A stretch of 45,349 nt of DNA from Gammaproteobacteria bacterium. Lineage in GTDB: Bacteria > Pseudomonadota > Gammaproteobacteria > Steroidobacterales > Steroidobacteraceae. Positions 26,601-34,089 of the stretch are shown piece by piece. Every line of letters begins with the position of its first letter. The first letter of the stretch is position 1. Below the pieces are notes generated by a model. That model saw only the letters and a program-made list of their open reading frames with translations. It had not been told where the DNA came from and did no database searches. The stretch covers positions 1 through 45,349 of the forward strand of contig PKXS01000079.1 of assembly GCA_003132425.1 (NCBI GenBank), read 5' to 3'. Position numbers and translations under genes: made by a program.

Positions 26601-27601
26601 CCGCGGCCAACGGGATCGCCGCGACCAGCCTGCCGGGGACACCGATTTACAGCACCGGCAGTAGCTCCATTCCGATTACGACCCAGCTCATCGTCGCATC
26701 GGTCCCGGGAAATCCGAATCCTCGAGTCATGATTGAATTCGGCACGGGTCAGCAAACCCCATTCACCAACAATGCTGCGGCCACCTACGCGACGGCTCAA
26801 CAGTATCTGATGGGAGTTTGGGACTGGAACTTCAGCGGGGACTCAGCCAGCGCCACACCCGTTGCGGGCGCCTGGAATACTCTCTCGAGCACTAAGTATG
26901 CGAGCCTACCCTACGCCGGAACAGCCGCACCGGCGTCGGCTCTCTCCAGCACCACCAATTTGTTGGCGCAGTCGATCGAGGGCACCTTCAGCTCGAGCTA
27001 CGCCGCGAGTTCGACCAGCAGCACTTCGTCGTCGGATTTCTTCTTCAGAACCGTCAGTAACTCGACCGTGTGCTGGCCGGGCAGCTCGCCCTCATGCACG
27101 CCTGCCCAGTATGGTTGGTACCTGCCCTTGAGCACCGGGTATCCCAATTCCTACGACCCCGCCGGTCTGCTGCCGACCACCGGCACTGGCGCGGCAGAGA
27201 TTTATGAGCAGGTCATATTCAATCCCACGTTGCAGGACGGTGCATTTATCGTCAACACCACCATTCCGCCGACGACCTCGCTGGCGCAGTGCTCGTCGAC
27301 GCCGGCCAGCGGCTGGACCATGGTGCTCAACCCGGCCACCGGCGGCGCCTTCACGCAATCGGTGTTCACCAGCAGCACGACGGGCGCCTTCCAAACCGTC
27401 AACAATCAAGCGATCAGCGGCATCGCGTGGAGCGGCACGGGCACGCCCTCTCTCGTGACCACCGGCTCAGGAAGTTCGGGTACCACGGGGACGTATACAT
27501 TCTTGGCGACTCAAACGGTCAGTGGCACGGGCCAGTTGGGCCAGGTCAATCTACCGGGCGCGACTTCCGGCAGCCGGCTCACCTGGATCCAAAGGCGCTA
27601 G
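23678..27601 (+). CDS. pilY1: PilY1-type pilus tip protein with N-terminal lectin-like domain
   Basis: A secreted protein of about 1307 residues. A signal peptide ends near ARAQA-type residue 27. Residues about 36-425 look like an L-type lectin beta-sandwich: DGADGISFFLQD (about 150-161), a GLGIDEYGNF stretch (about 201-210) and ASVRFGFAGSTGG near its end. Residues about 610-1160 are the PilY1 beta-propeller: GDIVDSSPTWVG, YAGANDGFLHGF, WHTWLVGGLGAGG...ALDITDP and FGTPQIRRF. A calcium-loop pattern DLDGDHVTDYVYAGD sits near 941-955. PilY1 caps the pilus and acts as adhesin and retraction regulator; most known forms have a vWA-like N-terminus instead. AAAGGA precedes ATG 23678; a GTG at 23657 overlapping the pilX stop is an alternative start. 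The lectin call rests on motif pattern only. Confidence 0.85.
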   Translation: MMNAKLITVALVLALAGLVPTTVRAQAGSCTSSSVTENFTGATTNCSWYFINGACLTAGSTTTTTSPGLVPSCAALSAAGQYYNGVTLVGGDTGTLPDTVAKGGALRLTNDTDTENGAIISAVPFSLASTGLQVTFTTEAYEGDSGGANGDGADGISFFLQDASAPSVTLGDWGGSLGYTCSNVNDSATQGYDGMVGGYIGLGIDEYGNFLNGTEITNTSGAPTFSAGADNTSSGYGYVPNRVGLRGAGSTAWSYLSTNATTSSYYPLTLTAAQQQAAVRQACQTGYVWNYTHVTPFTVANGGLTTNGEPNPYNATPVTTVTLPNYAAIPNANAVLTHLIANEAATKRGYATTTTTGANFGIPITYNLSISPAGLLSLSYSYDGGNFQPIITGQNITTSNGPLPASVRFGFAGSTGGSRNIHEIMCFQAQPQNSASSSAGLNQKQTAKVQTGTQVYFAFYNSSNWTGSLTSQYLVYPTGNPAGLYIDPNVNWDASCVLTGVPTGQTCATTGVAGPITAEDPDAGRIIWGYNSSAPVGNPTGGGVAFTWSAAGATPLSANEQTNLNFGVSPAPPSGSEKNNSLLEYLRGVRADEQTAFGYGLYTPTVNPSGFRARTSVLGDIVDSSPTWVGPPSASFPVSWTDKLYPAETLQENSGPNYASFETAYNGRMNIVYAGANDGFLHGFRSGYFNNGTYVGTTVGTTFTATDNDGQEVLAFMPGYVANAINSATVAGSSPATPNYVLDYSSPLYAHKFNVDGTPGTGDLHYGGAWHTWLVGGLGAGGNAIYALDITDPTQFTQANAGTGVIGEWSSSNTTVSTTSGTGVVTTTVTGWTSNFTCSGNIHCGANLGKTFGTPQIRRFHNNPAVGGPTTSWGAVFGNGSGSFSGDAGIFVLLANNSGQPTLYYLSTGVGSNYSENYTSGVITHTAGNANGIYYVSPADLDGDHVTDYVYAGDMQGNIWRFDLTSPNPANWAVTAANGIAATSLPGTPIYSTGSSSIPITTQLIVASVPGNPNPRVMIEFGTGQQTPFTNNAAATYATAQQYLMGVWDWNFSGDSASATPVAGAWNTLSSTKYASLPYAGTAAPASALSSTTNLLAQSIEGTFSSSYAASSTSSTSSSDFFFRTVSNSTVCWPGSSPSCTPAQYGWYLPLSTGYPNSYDPAGLLPTTGTGAAEIYEQVIFNPTLQDGAFIVNTTIPPTTSLAQCSSTPASGWTMVLNPATGGAFTQSVFTSSTTGAFQTVNNQAISGIAWSGTGTPSLVTTGSGSSGTTGTYTFLATQTVSGTGQLGQVNLPGATSGSRLTWIQRR

Positions 27602-27633
27602 TCCAAGGCACGTGGTTAAATAGAGGCGAACAC

Positions 27634-28131
27634 ATGCATTCATCAATCCCATTGCGTGACCGGCGGCTGCGCCTTCGACGCTCGAGAGGCTTCACGCTTA
27701 TCGAGCTCATCGTGGCGATGGTCATCGCTGCCATCCTGGCCGCGATTGCGATCCCGGCGTACTCGTCATACGTACTGAAGGGGCATCGGACCGATGCCAA
27801 GAGCGCCCTGCTTGATTTAGCCAGCCTGGAGGAACGCTACTTCAGCACTCAGAACGTCTATACGGCCAACGCGACTCAGTTGGGGTATTCCGTAGCCACG
27901 CCACCCTTCCCGGTCGGGAGCGGTTACTACAACATCACGGCGATCACCCTGGTTGCAGCGACGGCGCCCACCGCCACGACCTCGGGAATTCCGGCAACGT
28001 ATTCGATTACCGCCACTGCGATCGGCAACCAATTGAAGGATACGTGTACTACCTTCACGATCACGTCGGGCGGAGTGGAGTCGGCCACCGGGTCCGATCC
28101 GAACGCAAACACCGATTGCTGGCAGCAATAA
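27634..28131 (+). CDS. pilE: Type IV minor pilin PilE
   Basis: The 165-residue pre-pilin has a long basic leader (about 19 residues, Arg-rich) ending SRG^FTLIE (Glu5 present), then the helix LIVAMVIAAILAAIAIPAYSSYV. The head follows the PilE pattern: KSALLDLASLEERYFSTQNVY, then a Tyr-rich strand and two C-terminal Cys (DTC... and DCWQQ) closing the disulfide loop. This layout is that of the minor pilin PilE that ends fimT-pilVWXY1E clusters, rather than the major pilin. It lies 32 bases after pilY1. No further pilus gene follows; a hairpin and then a terminator lie downstream. Confidence 0.9.
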   Translation: MHSSIPLRDRRLRLRRSRGFTLIELIVAMVIAAILAAIAIPAYSSYVLKGHRTDAKSALLDLASLEERYFSTQNVYTANATQLGYSVATPPFPVGSGYYNITAITLVAATAPTATTSGIPATYSITATAIGNQLKDTCTTFTITSGGVESATGSDPNANTDCWQQ

Positions 28132-28157
28132 GGGCCAGGGCGACTTAGCCTAAGCGC

Positions 28158-28188
28158 GCAGAAACACTCGGCTAAGAAGAGTTTCTGC
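28158..28188 (+). terminator. Hairpin after pilE, possible weak terminator
   Basis: The arms GCAGAAAC...CTC and GAG.TTTCTGC pair around a short loop about 27 bases after the pilE stop. There is no T-tract on the plus strand, so it may be an RNA-stabilising hairpin or a rho-assisted end of the pilus operon. Confidence 0.3.
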
Positions 28189-28266
28189 CGCCGAGTTGTG
28201 CGGCGCGCCGTGGGTTGGGACAAACATCCGCGCGGATCCGGCCCAGCGGCAACACGATTGGGTGAC

Positions 28267-28298
28267 AAAAAAATGCCGCGCAATCCAGCGCGGCATTT
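28267..28298 (-). terminator. Rho-independent terminator of the Gly-rich protein gene
   Basis: A perfect 11-base-pair stem, AAATGCCGCGC (28271-28281) with GCGCGGCATTT (28288-28298), closes a 6-base loop. On the minus strand it is followed by a run of seven T (complement of the A run at 28267-28273). It lies 29 bases beyond the end of the minus-strand gene at 28327. On the plus strand the stem is followed by ATTC only, so it would end pilE transcripts less efficiently. Confidence 0.8.
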
Positions 28299-28326
28299 AT
28301 TCATTGATCCCTTGGCTTGAGCGTCT

Positions 28327-29172
28327 TCAGTTTGCGCTATAGCCGCGGCCCTCGACACAGGCGACCATCGCGCGCCGATAATCCGATGAATTCTCGCCGC
28401 TCTGCCCCGCCTGATTCCCGGCCCATTGCTGGCACTCGCGCTTATCGGTCGACTGCTGCTGCTCGCTCTGGCCGTTCTTTGGATACATGAAGATCTGCGG
28501 CGCGCCGCCCTGTCCCTGCGAGCCTTGGCCTTGAGGGCCTTGGTATTGCTGGCCTTGGTACTGCTGGCCTTGATACTGCCCATCGTCCGGCGCGCCTTCG
28601 GGAGGCGCTGCGCCCGGCGCCGCCGCTGCCCCCGCGGCGCCCGAATCGCCTACCGGCGGTGGATCGGTCGCGACGTAGCCGCTGTCGCTCGGATCCCAGG
28701 TGTAATACACGTCATTCGCGTAGTAGTAGGGGATGCCGCCGTACCAGTAGGTACCATACACCGCCGGCAGAATCGGTAGGAACCAGGCGAAGCCTAGGCC
28801 GTAGTAGGCCCGCGGCCAGTAGCCGCCGCGCCAATACCCGCCGCCCCAATAGGCTCCCGTCGAGTAGCCATGACGATAATAGCCTCCCGGATAACCGTAG
28901 GCGCCTCGTCCGACGTGGGCTGAACCGCGAAATCCGCCTCCATAGCTATGCGCGACGCCTCTGCCCGCGTATCCGCGGCCGCCGGCGAAATGTGCGCCCC
29001 CTGCGTAGTGAGCGCCGCCGGCATGACCGCCCGAGACATGGCCACCCGAGACATGGCCACCCGAGGCGTGACCGCCCCCGCCGCCATGAGTTTCGGCCAG
29101 CGCAGGCGTTACGGCCAACATTGACCCCAGTACGCCGACTGCCAGAAGAAAGCGTCCATTCTTGATACTCAT
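28327..29172 (-). CDS. Secreted Gly/His/Tyr-rich protein
   Basis: The 281-residue exported protein has a signal peptide at 1-27, ending PALA. A Gly/His region follows (about 30-75, repeats such as SGGHV and AGGAHY), then a Gly/Tyr/Trp-rich part (75-145), a hydrophobic Tyr-rich segment with YYANDVYYTWDPSDSGYV, a Pro/Ala and Gln/Tyr/Gly repeat linker (QYQGQ units), and a C-terminal motif (about 243-281). The motif has DKRECQQWA, YRRAMVACVEGRGYS and two Cys. The C-terminal motif recurs in many proteobacterial envelope proteins of unknown function. ATG 29172 with GGAGAG about 7 bases upstream is preferred to the start at 29211. The His repeats could bind metal, an inference. A strong terminator lies 29 bases downstream. 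Confidence 0.8.
   Translation of the reverse strand: MSIKNGRFLLAVGVLGSMLAVTPALAETHGGGGGHASGGHVSGGHVSGGHAGGAHYAGGAHFAGGRGYAGRGVAHSYGGGFRGSAHVGRGAYGYPGGYYRHGYSTGAYWGGGYWRGGYWPRAYYGLGFAWFLPILPAVYGTYWYGGIPYYYANDVYYTWDPSDSGYVATDPPPVGDSGAAGAAAAPGAAPPEGAPDDGQYQGQQYQGQQYQGPQGQGSQGQGGAPQIFMYPKNGQSEQQQSTDKRECQQWAGNQAGQSGENSSDYRRAMVACVEGRGYSAN
28537..28580 (-). repeat. 15-base coding repeat (Gln-Tyr-Gln-Gly-Gln units)
   Basis: About three tandem 15-base units of the form CTGGCCTTGGTATTG, differing at one or two bases, encode repeated QYQGQ in the linker of the Gly-rich secreted protein. It is an internal coding repeat, prone to length change. Confidence 0.6.
29031..29075 (-). repeat. 15-base coding repeat (Gly-His units)
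   Basis: Three tandem 15-base units sit here. Two are identical (CCGAGACATGGCCAC at 29031 and 29046) and the third is diverged (29061-29075). They encode the repeated Gly-Gly-His-Val-Ser of the secreted protein. A fourth, more diverged copy precedes them. Confidence 0.65.
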
Positions 29173-29273
29173 GACTGCCACTCTCCGTTGCCTGCTGCGC
29201 CTATCGAGCACGGCTTCATATTAAACCCATACTTAGTAAGACCTAGGGTATTCAACGCAGATCAAGCCGTTCG

Positions 29274-29768
29274 GTGGACAGCGGCCGCTCAATAAAGGCA
29301 TGCTGCATTGAACATAATGTGCCCGTTTTCGGCGCCTCCAAGGGCCCGCGCGTAGTCATCAAGCCCGGCGGCCATCACGCTCCTTGCCATAGCCGCCGTG
29401 TTACTGTCATCGGTTGTAATTCTCAGGTAGCCGTCTTGGCCAAATTGCAGCATCGCTTCGAATTTCGCGTCGCGCTGATCATGTCAGTTGCGCTGCTGAT
29501 TGCCCAAGTGGGGGCAATGGCGCATGCGTATTCGCACATCCCCGGTGCAGTCCCAGGATCGACGCATCAATCGGGCCCGGGCAGCCACGAGACTTGCAAC
29601 GACTGTCTAGCCTTCGCACCCCTGTTGTCCGCCGCCGGCGCGCCCGCCGCGCTGCCTTGCGCAGAGCCGCAAGGACGCAATCTCACCGCATGCGCCATCG
29701 GCAGCTCACTCGTCGATCGCTTCTTAAATCTCGCCCTCCGCTCGCGCGCGCCTCCCACTCCTCGCTAG
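29274..29768 (+). CDS. DUF2946-like small membrane protein
   Basis: Up to 164 residues. The recognisable part starts near residue 55: a basic stretch, one hydrophobic helix (ALIMSVALLIAQVGAMAHAYSH), then a spacer and a Cys-x-x-Cys-Leu-Ala-Phe motif (HETCNDCLAFAPLLSAAG), then a hydrophilic end. This resembles the DUF2946 type of small proteins often found beside TonB-dependent receptors for metals, sometimes copper. The first 50 residues look non-coding, so the true start may be TTG 29436 or ATG 29481. It precedes the TonB receptor by 62 bases on the same strand and is probably its operon partner. The His/Cys content suggests metal contact, an inference. Confidence 0.6.
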   Translation: MDSGRSIKACCIEHNVPVFGASKGPRVVIKPGGHHAPCHSRRVTVIGCNSQVAVLAKLQHRFEFRVALIMSVALLIAQVGAMAHAYSHIPGAVPGSTHQSGPGSHETCNDCLAFAPLLSAAGAPAALPCAEPQGRNLTACAIGSSLVDRFLNLALRSRAPPTPR

Positions 29769-29830
29769 GGTTTTCAATTTGTCCGCCGCGTTTCTAGCGG
29801 CAGCTATTGCCTGGCGAGGAGATCGATTTC

Positions 29831-30772
29831 ATGTTGAGGATTACACCCATCGCGGTGCCGCTGGCGCCGAGCTTGGTTGCAATGGCGTTCATGATGACCC
29901 CCGCGGCCACCGCTTGGGCGGATAGCGATGCGGAACTAACGCTCGATGCCATCACGGTGACCGCGCAGCACTTGAACGACGCGCGCAACGGCATCCAAAC
30001 GCAAACCGGCGCATCGACCTTTGTCATCGACGAGGCGGCGATCGCCGCGGCCCCGGGCGGCGATAACAATTTATTGAATCAAGTGGTCATGCAGGCGCCG
30101 GATGTCGCCCAAGACTCATTCGGCCAATTTCACGTCCGCGGCGAACACAATGGCCTGCAATATCGATTGAATGGCATCATCCTTCCCGAAGGCATCAGTG
30201 TGTTCGGGCAGTCCTTGGATCCACGGCTGATTTCCTCCATGACGCTCATCACCGGAGCACTGCCGGCCGAGTACGGTCTGAGAACCGCCGGCATTATCGA
30301 CTTGAAGACCAAGAGCGGCGCGATCGATCCGGGCGGATCGATCTCACTCTATGGCGGCAGTCACGGCACGGTCGAACCGAGTTTCAACTATGGCGGATCG
30401 TCCGGGAACCTCAATTACTTCGTCTCGGGAGATTTCTTGCACAACGACCTGGGTATCGAATCGCCGGACGGAAGTTCCGATCCTCTGCATGACCATACCA
30501 CTCAGTATCACGGCTTCGCTTATCTTGAATACATTCTCAATGACGAAAACCGATTAAGCGCGGTGCTGAGCACCTCCACCGGGAATTTTCAAATCCCGGA
30601 CAGATCCGGATTACCGCCCAGCATCACGAACGCGAACGGTACGCCCCTGACCGTGAACGGCCAGAGCACGTACCCGAGCGCGGACCTTGACGAAAATCAA
30701 CGTGAACTCACTCATTTCGCGATTCTTAGCTGGCAGCGTTCGCAAGGCGCCTGGACGTGCAAACGTCCTTGA
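29831..30772 (+). pseudogene. TonB-dependent receptor, N-terminal part (frameshifted)
   Basis: This is the 5' part of an outer-membrane TonB-dependent receptor. A signal peptide (about 1-32) is followed by a TonB-box-like LDAITVTAQ and the plug domain (about 45-165). The plug has VVMQAPDVAQDSFGQFHVRG, LNGIILPEG, MTLITGALPAEYG and GIIDLKTKSG. The first strands of the barrel follow, to about residue 308. At Trp (30752-30754) the frame breaks: it reads five more codons and stops at 30770-30772. The barrel continues in the next frame from GAC at 30754. One missing base explains this. GAGGAG lies 8 bases before ATG 29831. Together the halves make about 721 residues, a normal receptor length. The substrate is unknown; a metal or small chelate is plausible from the DUF2946 neighbour. 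Confidence 0.85.
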
Positions 30773-31995
30773 CCGCGCGCTATTCGAGTCTGACATTCAC
30801 TCCGGATCCTCTCGGGGACATCATCTTCGACGGCATTGCGCAGGATGCCTACAAACAAAACGTCGCCTATGCCGTGCAATCGGACGGCGCGTACAAGCTC
30901 AGTGATACGCATACCTTGCGTTCGGGCGTGTTCCTGCAGAGCGACCATTCGATCAGCCTCACGGACTCGGCGGTCATCGCGTTGGACGCCGCCGGCAATC
31001 AAATCAGCGATGTCCCGGAGTCCATCATCGACAACGGCTCCAAGACCGAGTGGATCGAGAGTGCTTATCTTCAAGACGAGTGGAAGATCGCACCGGCGAT
31101 TACGCTCAATTATGGCCTGCGTTTCGACACTTTCACGGCATTCACCAGCGCCCGCCAGCTGAGCCCGCGCCTGAACCTGGTCTGGCAGGCATTGGACGAT
31201 ACCGTTGTTCACACCGGCTACTCGCGCTATCTATCGCCCCCGCCGTTCGAACTGGTGGGCAACAAGACGGTGGCGGAATTCGCCAACACCACCGCGGCGG
31301 CACCGGTGACCCAAGCCGACACGCCGCAGGCCGAGCAAGCGAATTATTACGACCTCGGCGTGCAGCAGAAGCTCTCCCCGCGCCTCACGGCAGGCGTCGA
31401 CACCTACTACAAGCAGTCGCACAACTTGATCGACGAAGGTCAATTCGGGGCGCCGATTATTCTCACGCCATTCAATTACGCGCACGGGAAACAATACGGC
31501 GCCGAGTTTACCGCCAACTTCACCGACGAAGCCCTGGCGGCCTATGGGAATCTCGCGTTACAGCATGCCCAGGGCAAGCAGATCGACTCGGCGCAATTCA
31601 ATTTCTCGCAGGCCGAGCTCGATTACATCGCCGGTCACTACATCCATCTGGATCACGAGCAACAGGTGACCGCCTCGGGCGGTGTGTCGTATCTTTGGCT
31701 TGGAACCCGCTATAGCAGCGACTTTCTTCTCGGATCCGGTCTACGGGCCGACGAAATGCTGGCGGACGGCAGCTCCATTCCGAACGGCGCTCACTTGCCC
31801 TACTACACGCAAATCAATCTCGGCCTGAGTCACCAGCTTCAATTGAACAATGCGGGGACCCTGACTGCGCGATTCGATGTCATCAACGCTCTGGATAAAA
31901 TCTACCAGATTCGCAACGGCACCGGCGTGGGCGTGGGCGCGCCGCAGTACGGGCCGCGGCGCGGCTTGTTCGTCGGGGTCTCGAAGTCGCTCTAA
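30757..31995 (+). pseudogene. TonB-dependent receptor, C-terminal barrel (frameshifted)
   Basis: This is the 3' part of the receptor: beta-barrel strands such as DEWKIAPAITLNYGLRFD, SPRLNLVW, GYSRYLSPPPFEL and YYDLGVQQKLSPRLTAGVDTYYK. The C-terminal TonB-receptor signature includes ARFDVINALDKIYQIRNG and ends in [14 protein letters not shown] with terminal Leu. Alone it lacks a signal peptide and plug, so it cannot be exported by itself. The GTG at 30757 is simply where the restored frame can be opened, not a likely start. Either this is a recent pseudogene or the frame break is a sequencing error. It converges on the next gene, sharing 4 bases at the stops (CTAA). Confidence 0.85.
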
Positions 31996-33293
31996 ATCGC
32001 ATCGAGCGCGGCTGATAAATCGGCGATGAGGTCGTCCGAATCCTCGATGCCGACGGAAATACGGATCAGCGCGTCGGTGATGCCGAGGCGGTCGCGGGTC
32101 TCCTTGGACACGCCGGAATGCGTGGTGCTTGCCGGATGACATATCAATGTCTCCGTTCCGCCGAGACTCACCGCCAGCTTGATCACTTGCAACGCATCGA
32201 GCAGGCGAAACGCCTCGGCCTCTGCGCCTTTGACGGTAAAGCCGAACGTCGAGCCCGCGCTCTCACACTGCGCTCTAAATACGGCATGGCGCGGGTCATC
32301 CTGCGTCAGGAAGCCAAGATAATTGACGCCCTCGACCTTTGCGTGGCTGCGCAGAAAATTCGCGACCAACGCCGCATTGTCGGCCGACTTGTGCATTCGC
32401 AGCGACAAGGTCTCCATGGATCGCATGATCATCCAGGCGGTATTCGGATCGAGCTGAGTACCCAGGGCGCCGCGTAATTTCTTGATCGGTCCGACGACAT
32501 CGCGTGCTCCGATCACGCCGCCGGCCACAAGATCGGAGTGGCCGCCGACATACTTGGTCAGCGAGTACATCACCAGATCGGCGCCGAGGGCCAGCGGCCG
32601 TTGAAAAACCGGACCCAGGAAAGTGTTGTCCACGGCGACGGGCGGACGGCCGCCGGCTTGCCGCTTGCCGATTTGCCTGGAAATATCGCGCATTAGTTCA
32701 AGATCCACCAAGCTATTGGTCGGATTCGCGGGCGTCTCGAGCATCATGAGGCACACCCGACCGCCGCGCGTCGCCGCCAGCGCGCTCGCGCGGGCGGCGG
32801 CATTGGCTACCGCAGCGCGATCGTGGCCCAAATTAAATCCGACGGCGCCGACACCAAAGGCTGGGAACGTCTTTTCGATGAGCGTCTCTGTCCCGCCGTA
32901 GAGAGGTTGGCTCATCAAGATGACGTCGCCGGGCCGTACATAGGTCCAAAGCGCCGTGGAGATGGCGGACATGCCGCTGGAGAACACCGCGGCCGCTTCG
33001 CCTCCCTCCCAAAGCGCAAGTCGGTCCTCGAGAACCTCGAGGTTAGGATTATTGAAACGCGAATAGACCAGGCCGGAAGACTGGCCGGCTCCCAGTTCGC
33101 GCCTGCCGGAGGTATAGTCGAAAAAATCCTTGCCGTCTTGCGCAGTCTTGAAAGCGAAGGTCGAGGTCAGAAATATCGGCGGCTTGAGCGATCCTTCGGA
33201 CAAGCTGGGATCATAGCCGTAGCCCATCATTTGGGTTTCGGGCTTGAGCACGTGCTTGCCGATTTTGCGCTTATGATAGGTATCGTAGCTCAC
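31992..33293 (-). CDS. Cystathionine gamma-synthase/methionine gamma-lyase family PLP enzyme
   Basis: A 433-residue PLP-dependent enzyme of the Cys/Met metabolism family. Visible landmarks: YSRFNNPN near residue 80, [10 protein letters not shown], the segment [29 protein letters not shown], and the Schiff-base lysine in [37 protein letters not shown] near the C-terminus is the family's substrate-carboxylate region. These are conserved alike in cystathionine gamma-synthase, gamma-lyase and methionine gamma-lyase, so the reaction cannot be settled. The sequence has an extended N-terminus (to about residue 40) typical of one broad proteobacterial subgroup. The GTG at 33293 has GGAGGA just upstream and is preferred to 33326. 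No methionine biosynthesis genes adjoin it, though mmuM lies 3.5 kb away. Confidence 0.88.
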   Translation of the reverse strand: MSYDTYHKRKIGKHVLKPETQMMGYGYDPSLSEGSLKPPIFLTSTFAFKTAQDGKDFFDYTSGRRELGAGQSSGLVYSRFNNPNLEVLEDRLALWEGGEAAAVFSSGMSAISTALWTYVRPGDVILMSQPLYGGTETLIEKTFPAFGVGAVGFNLGHDRAAVANAAARASALAATRGGRVCLMMLETPANPTNSLVDLELMRDISRQIGKRQAGGRPPVAVDNTFLGPVFQRPLALGADLVMYSLTKYVGGHSDLVAGGVIGARDVVGPIKKLRGALGTQLDPNTAWMIMRSMETLSLRMHKSADNAALVANFLRSHAKVEGVNYLGFLTQDDPRHAVFRAQCESAGSTFGFTVKGAEAEAFRLLDALQVIKLAVSLGGTETLICHPASTTHSGVSKETRDRLGITDALIRISVGIEDSDDLIADLSAALDAI

Positions 33294-33390
33294 GCTTCCT
33301 CCACAAGTTAAAACCGTGGAACGCAATATAACCCGTCAGACTCGAGGCGTGGGGATTCGCGCAACGGGTGTAATTTAGGAATGAACTTAG

Positions 33391-34089
33391 GTGTTACTCG
33401 TAGCGATCGCCGGTGCGGCGTTTTTCAGCACATTCCTCGGCGGACTGTTGGCAATCAGGCTGCGCGACAAATTGCATCTGATACTGGGCTTCAGCGCCGG
33501 GGCCGTGATCGGCGTTGCATTCTTCGATTTGCTTCCCGAGGCGATCGGCTTGGGGCAGAAGTTTGACGGACCGCCCGTCATTCTGTCGTGGACGGCGCTT
33601 GGCTTCTTATCCTATTTGGTGTTGGATCGGATTCTGCTGTTTCATGGCGAAGGCACCTCGCGCGGCAATTTCTCCGCGGGCATACTTTGCATCCACAGTT
33701 TCCTCGACGGCATCGCCATCGGCGTGGCGTTCCAGACCTCGCGCGCGGTCGGCATCGTCGTGACAATCGCCGTCTTGACGCACGATTTTTCGGACGGCAT
33801 CAACACCATGAATATCGTGCTGAAGAACCGCGGCAATCGCGCGCAAGCGACTCGCTGGCTTCTGATGGATGCGCTGGCGCCGGTGTTGGGAATCGTCTCT
33901 ACCTTCTTCTTTACTCTGCCCGGCAGCGTATTTGGCATTGTGCTGGGAGCATTTGCCGGTTTCTTTCTCTACATCGGCGCGAGCGATCTGATCCCCGAGA
34001 GCTATCACGCCCATCCAAAATTTCTCACCACCGCAATGACCCTCGCGGGCGCCGCAGCGCTGTATCTGGCGATCGGCTTAATCGGGTAG
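33391..34089 (+). CDS. ZIP family divalent metal transporter
   Basis: A polytopic inner-membrane protein of 232 residues with about eight hydrophobic helices. TM4 carries CIHSFLDGIAIG and TM5 carries LTHDFSDGINTMN, the His/Asp metal-site positions that in other ZIP proteins read HNIPEG-like. The early acidic site DLLPEAI and the later ASDLIPESYH also fit ZIP. ZIP proteins import zinc, iron or manganese; the metal cannot be assigned, and the HxxxDG variants are seen in the broad ZIP/ZupT-like subgroups. The GTG start at 33391 has AGGAA about 9 bases upstream. Its end overlaps the convergent rhtA gene by 12 bases. Confidence 0.85.
   Translation: MLLVAIAGAAFFSTFLGGLLAIRLRDKLHLILGFSAGAVIGVAFFDLLPEAIGLGQKFDGPPVILSWTALGFLSYLVLDRILLFHGEGTSRGNFSAGILCIHSFLDGIAIGVAFQTSRAVGIVVTIAVLTHDFSDGINTMNIVLKNRGNRAQATRWLLMDALAPVLGIVSTFFFTLPGSVFGIVLGAFAGFFLYIGASDLIPESYHAHPKFLTTAMTLAGAAALYLAIGLIG

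Noticed and set aside
23843-26800. Long minus-strand open frames (about 450 and 485 codons) opposite pilY1.
   Set aside because: They are antisense shadows of the GC-rich, Gly/Thr/Ser-rich pilY1 gene. Their composition is Gly/Arg/Val-heavy without any domain motif, whereas the plus-strand frame has clear PilY1 domains.
29031-29075. Tandem 15-base repeats as a possible CRISPR-like or regulatory array.
   Set aside because: The units are contiguous, without spacers, in frame, and encode the Gly-His repeats of a secreted protein.
30740-30775. Programmed ribosomal frameshift as an explanation for the split TonB receptor.
   Set aside because: There is no slippery heptamer at the junction (the bases read GCCTGGACGTGC), and TonB receptors are not known to use programmed frameshifting.
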